Shown one piece after another: positions 62,351-64,000 of a stretch of 64,000 nt of DNA. The position numbers and the translations under genes were made by a program. Within the stretch, counting starts at the first letter, position 1. Every line of letters starts with the position of its first letter. Below the pieces are notes generated by a model, which was not told where the DNA came from, ran no database searches, and saw only the letters and a list, made by a program, of their open reading frames with translations. Location: NCBI GenBank assembly GCA_000711775.1, contig ARYC01017735.1, forward strand, positions 1 to 64,000, written 5' to 3'. The stretch is from Oxytricha trifallax. Taxonomy: Eukaryota > Ciliophora > Spirotrichea > Sporadotrichida > Oxytrichidae.

Positions 62351-62668
62351 CGATCAGTGACTAGGCAGCGAGGGTGTGGCCACCTCGCCATGCAGCTTGA
62401 GGAGACTGGTTCGAACCCCACCACTCTCCTACGGTTATCACCGCCAAAGTATCTCTTGTTTTGCAGCTTAGTTATCAATACATATGCATGCCTGGACACT
62501 GATCAGGCTCTTCAATCAGTGGTCACCTATAAACAGTAGAATGGGCAGGTTCTTACTTCAATATCGATTCTTTTGAACTCATCGTAGCAACTCCAAGAAC
62601 TGCTCCAAGTCAAAGTGAAAAAATCTTCAACATAATTGTCATGCTCAACTTGCTAATAAACTCCATAT
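62351..62668 (-). CDS. Orphan GC-richer coding island, probable MDS(s) of a Cys-containing protein
   Basis: This about 315-bp island has clearly higher GC than its surroundings, as MDSs do here. The best frame is on the minus strand: VYQQVEHDNYVEDFFTLTWS then SSWSCYDEFKRIDIEVRTCP then FYCLQVTTD, ending in TGA at about 62513. A second frame further down gives TLAVITVGEWWGSNQSPQAA. No start, no neighbouring blocks of the same protein and no family match. It is probably one or two isolated segments of a scrambled gene whose other parts lie outside the window. Confidence 0.4.
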
Positions 62669-63240
62669 CTACTAATAAATAATTAATTAGTTACACATTA
62701 ATTAATCACCTTACCTTAGTTATTTACTATTATTTACTCCTAGTAAAATTATCAATTTAAATCATAAAGCTTAAATAATGTCACAATTATTTAAGTTAAA
62801 ATATTATTGAAAGATTTATAGCGTATTTTTATCGCTATATATAACTTAATATTTTTAAATAAAAAATATTTATAATAAATTTGCAATAATAAGAGGAGCC
62901 AAATTTGAGATATTAATATTTAAGTTTGATAAATTCATAAATCAAGGACAGCTTCGATAAAACTAATATTGCTTAAGTGGTTTTTAAAATGCAAAAATTA
63001 ACATTTATTTAAAGATAATTAATTAACTATTAAACAAAGTTAATATAAATAAAATAATAATCTAATTTTTAGTTTTAAAATTTACAAAATTTATCCAAGT
63101 TATAATATAAATGATTTAGCCAATAGTCAAATATGAAAATAGTGAAAAATAATTAATTTCCAAAATTATTTGAATTTGAGGAATAATATAAATTATCAAA
63201 ACAATTATAAAAACAATCTCTGAAATTTTTATCAGAAGAG
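62669..63240. other. AT-rich stretch without a recognised gene
   Basis: Nothing recognised. Confidence 0.4.
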
Positions 63241-63570
63241 ATGTCCTAGTTACCTCCATAAAATAATAAGCAAGTTATGTTTTTCGGTTAAATTCTTGAG
63301 AATTTCGCCGGCCACAACTCGCAGAAATTTAATTGTAAACTATCTTTTAATACTAATCACTCCCTGTTTATAGTGTTACCTACTATTTACGATTGGACAG
63401 AGCAACCAAAGATCAGCATCTGCCAGTATCTTTGCTCATGCCAGTCCACTCTTGGGTGCTCCGAGAAGACAGTTGTAGTCGCGTTTATATATATGCAGCG
63501 ATTTTTCGACTCCATTAACGAGCACTACAAGGGCTCACCACAATACAACTCACTTTATAGATATGCATAA
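63241..63570 (+). CDS. Cyclin, N-terminal segment
   Basis: The start is MSQLPPQNNKQVMFFGQILE at 63241. It continues to IYDWTEQPKISICQYLCSCQ then STLGCSEKTVVVAFIYMQRF, the PxISIxxYxxRIxxxxxCSxxxxxxAxIYxxR pattern of PHO80/cyclin P/Y-type cyclins (first two helices of the cyclin box). The coding signal stops after QYNSLYRYA near 63570 and the rest of the cyclin box is not seen in the last 430 bp, so the next MDS is beyond the window or scrambled. Cyclins of this group activate CDKs of the Pho85/CDK14-16 type. Confidence 0.68.
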
Positions 63571-64000
63571 AGTCATCATAATACTTACTTGTAAGCAGCC
63601 ATTATTAATATTGCTAGCTAGATAAGTTTATTTAAATAAATATAATAATTTTATGAATGTTTTTGTCATTTAATTTTTTGAAATTAGAATCTATAGCGAA
63701 TTCTAAAATTGTAATTTCAATTTCTTTCACATCACACCACCTTTAAAATTTCCAATTATATGCTATGATTCAACAATAATTGACTAATTTATAAGTTAAA
63801 ATAGAGTGAGTCATTTTGACTGAATATTACAACTAGAAATCAAATATTATAACATCCATATTTATTATATTCAATACCAATTTAAAAAGCTATTCGAAAT
63901 TTTATTCACAAATCTGTTCACAATATAAGATCCTTTTGAATTTAAACTTAACTTTTATTTTATATAGTTTACTCGGTACGTGCATCGTGCTCGCTGTCAA
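63571..64000. other. Right edge, mostly AT-rich
   Basis: Nothing recognised until about 63968, where base composition turns GC-richer (GGTACGTGCATCGTGCTCG) as at the start of an MDS cut by the window edge. Confidence 0.3.

Noticed and set aside
62355-62436. A tRNA, suggested by GGTTCGAACCC (B-box-like) near 62409
   Set aside because: The would-be T stem pairs at only two positions, no acceptor stem closes, and no anticodon arm fits. The stretch reads better as coding sequence.

Overview
This window looks like germline (micronuclear) DNA of a hypotrich/spirotrich ciliate of the Oxytricha-Sterkiella-Stylonychia type. TAA and TAG read as glutamine throughout and TGA is the only stop that fits. 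The DNA is very AT-rich. Genes carry two kinds of interruption: ordinary GT...AG introns, and stretches without splice sites bounded by short direct repeats that restore the reading frame once one repeat copy and the stretch are removed. The second kind are internal eliminated sequences (IESs) with pointers between macronucleus-destined segments (MDSs). In the gene at 13392-17609, removing 8 IESs and 5 introns leaves exactly 855 codons.

Layout. 0-1.3 kb: decayed Tc1-type transposase (TBE-like) with a telomere-like end, abutting the N-terminal part of IFT140 (1.3-2.9 kb, minus). 3.3-6.3 kb: MFS transporter (plus). 6.5-9.9 kb: Gln-rich coiled-coil protein (minus). 10.3-12.7 kb: coding-like but unassigned. 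13.4-17.6 kb: 854-residue coiled-coil protein with a C1q-like end (plus). 17.8-21.3 kb: EF-hand protein, small membrane protein and degenerate-kinase gene (all minus). 21.4-23.7 kb: repeat block, orphan gene and a second DD34E transposase. 23.8-26.8 kb: PAP2 phosphatase and RNF113/CWC24 (minus). 28.2-29.3 kb: membrane protein. 30.1-36.2 kb: CC2D2A-like gene. 36.7-40.6 kb: Gln/Asn-rich protein. 40.6-43.4 kb: two paralogous SANT/Myb genes (minus). 43.6-47.6 kb: ion-channel-like/phosphodiesterase fusion. 48.0 kb: a lone SANT-encoding segment. 49.1-50.2 kb: gamma carbonic anhydrase. 50.6-57.0 kb: leucine-rich-repeat and EF-hand proteins. 57.8-59.9 kb: SHIPPO/STPG-type protein. 60.2-61.9 kb: ciliary-type protein. 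62.3-62.7 kb: orphan coding island. 63.2 kb: start of a cyclin.

The strongest result is two scrambled, inverted genes. In the CC2D2A-like gene the 5' half is on the plus strand and the 3' half on the minus strand; the two halves share an inverted 12-bp pointer (32370-32381 and 36171-36182) that joins them in frame. In the SANT gene the first MDS (plus, 47957-48117) shares an inverted 11-bp pointer with the rest of the gene (minus, from 41741), and the whole phosphodiesterase gene plus a paralogue lies between them. Many genes are cilium-related (IFT140, CC2D2A, STPG, EF-hand proteins). No virus-like element, CRISPR array or convincing tRNA was seen.
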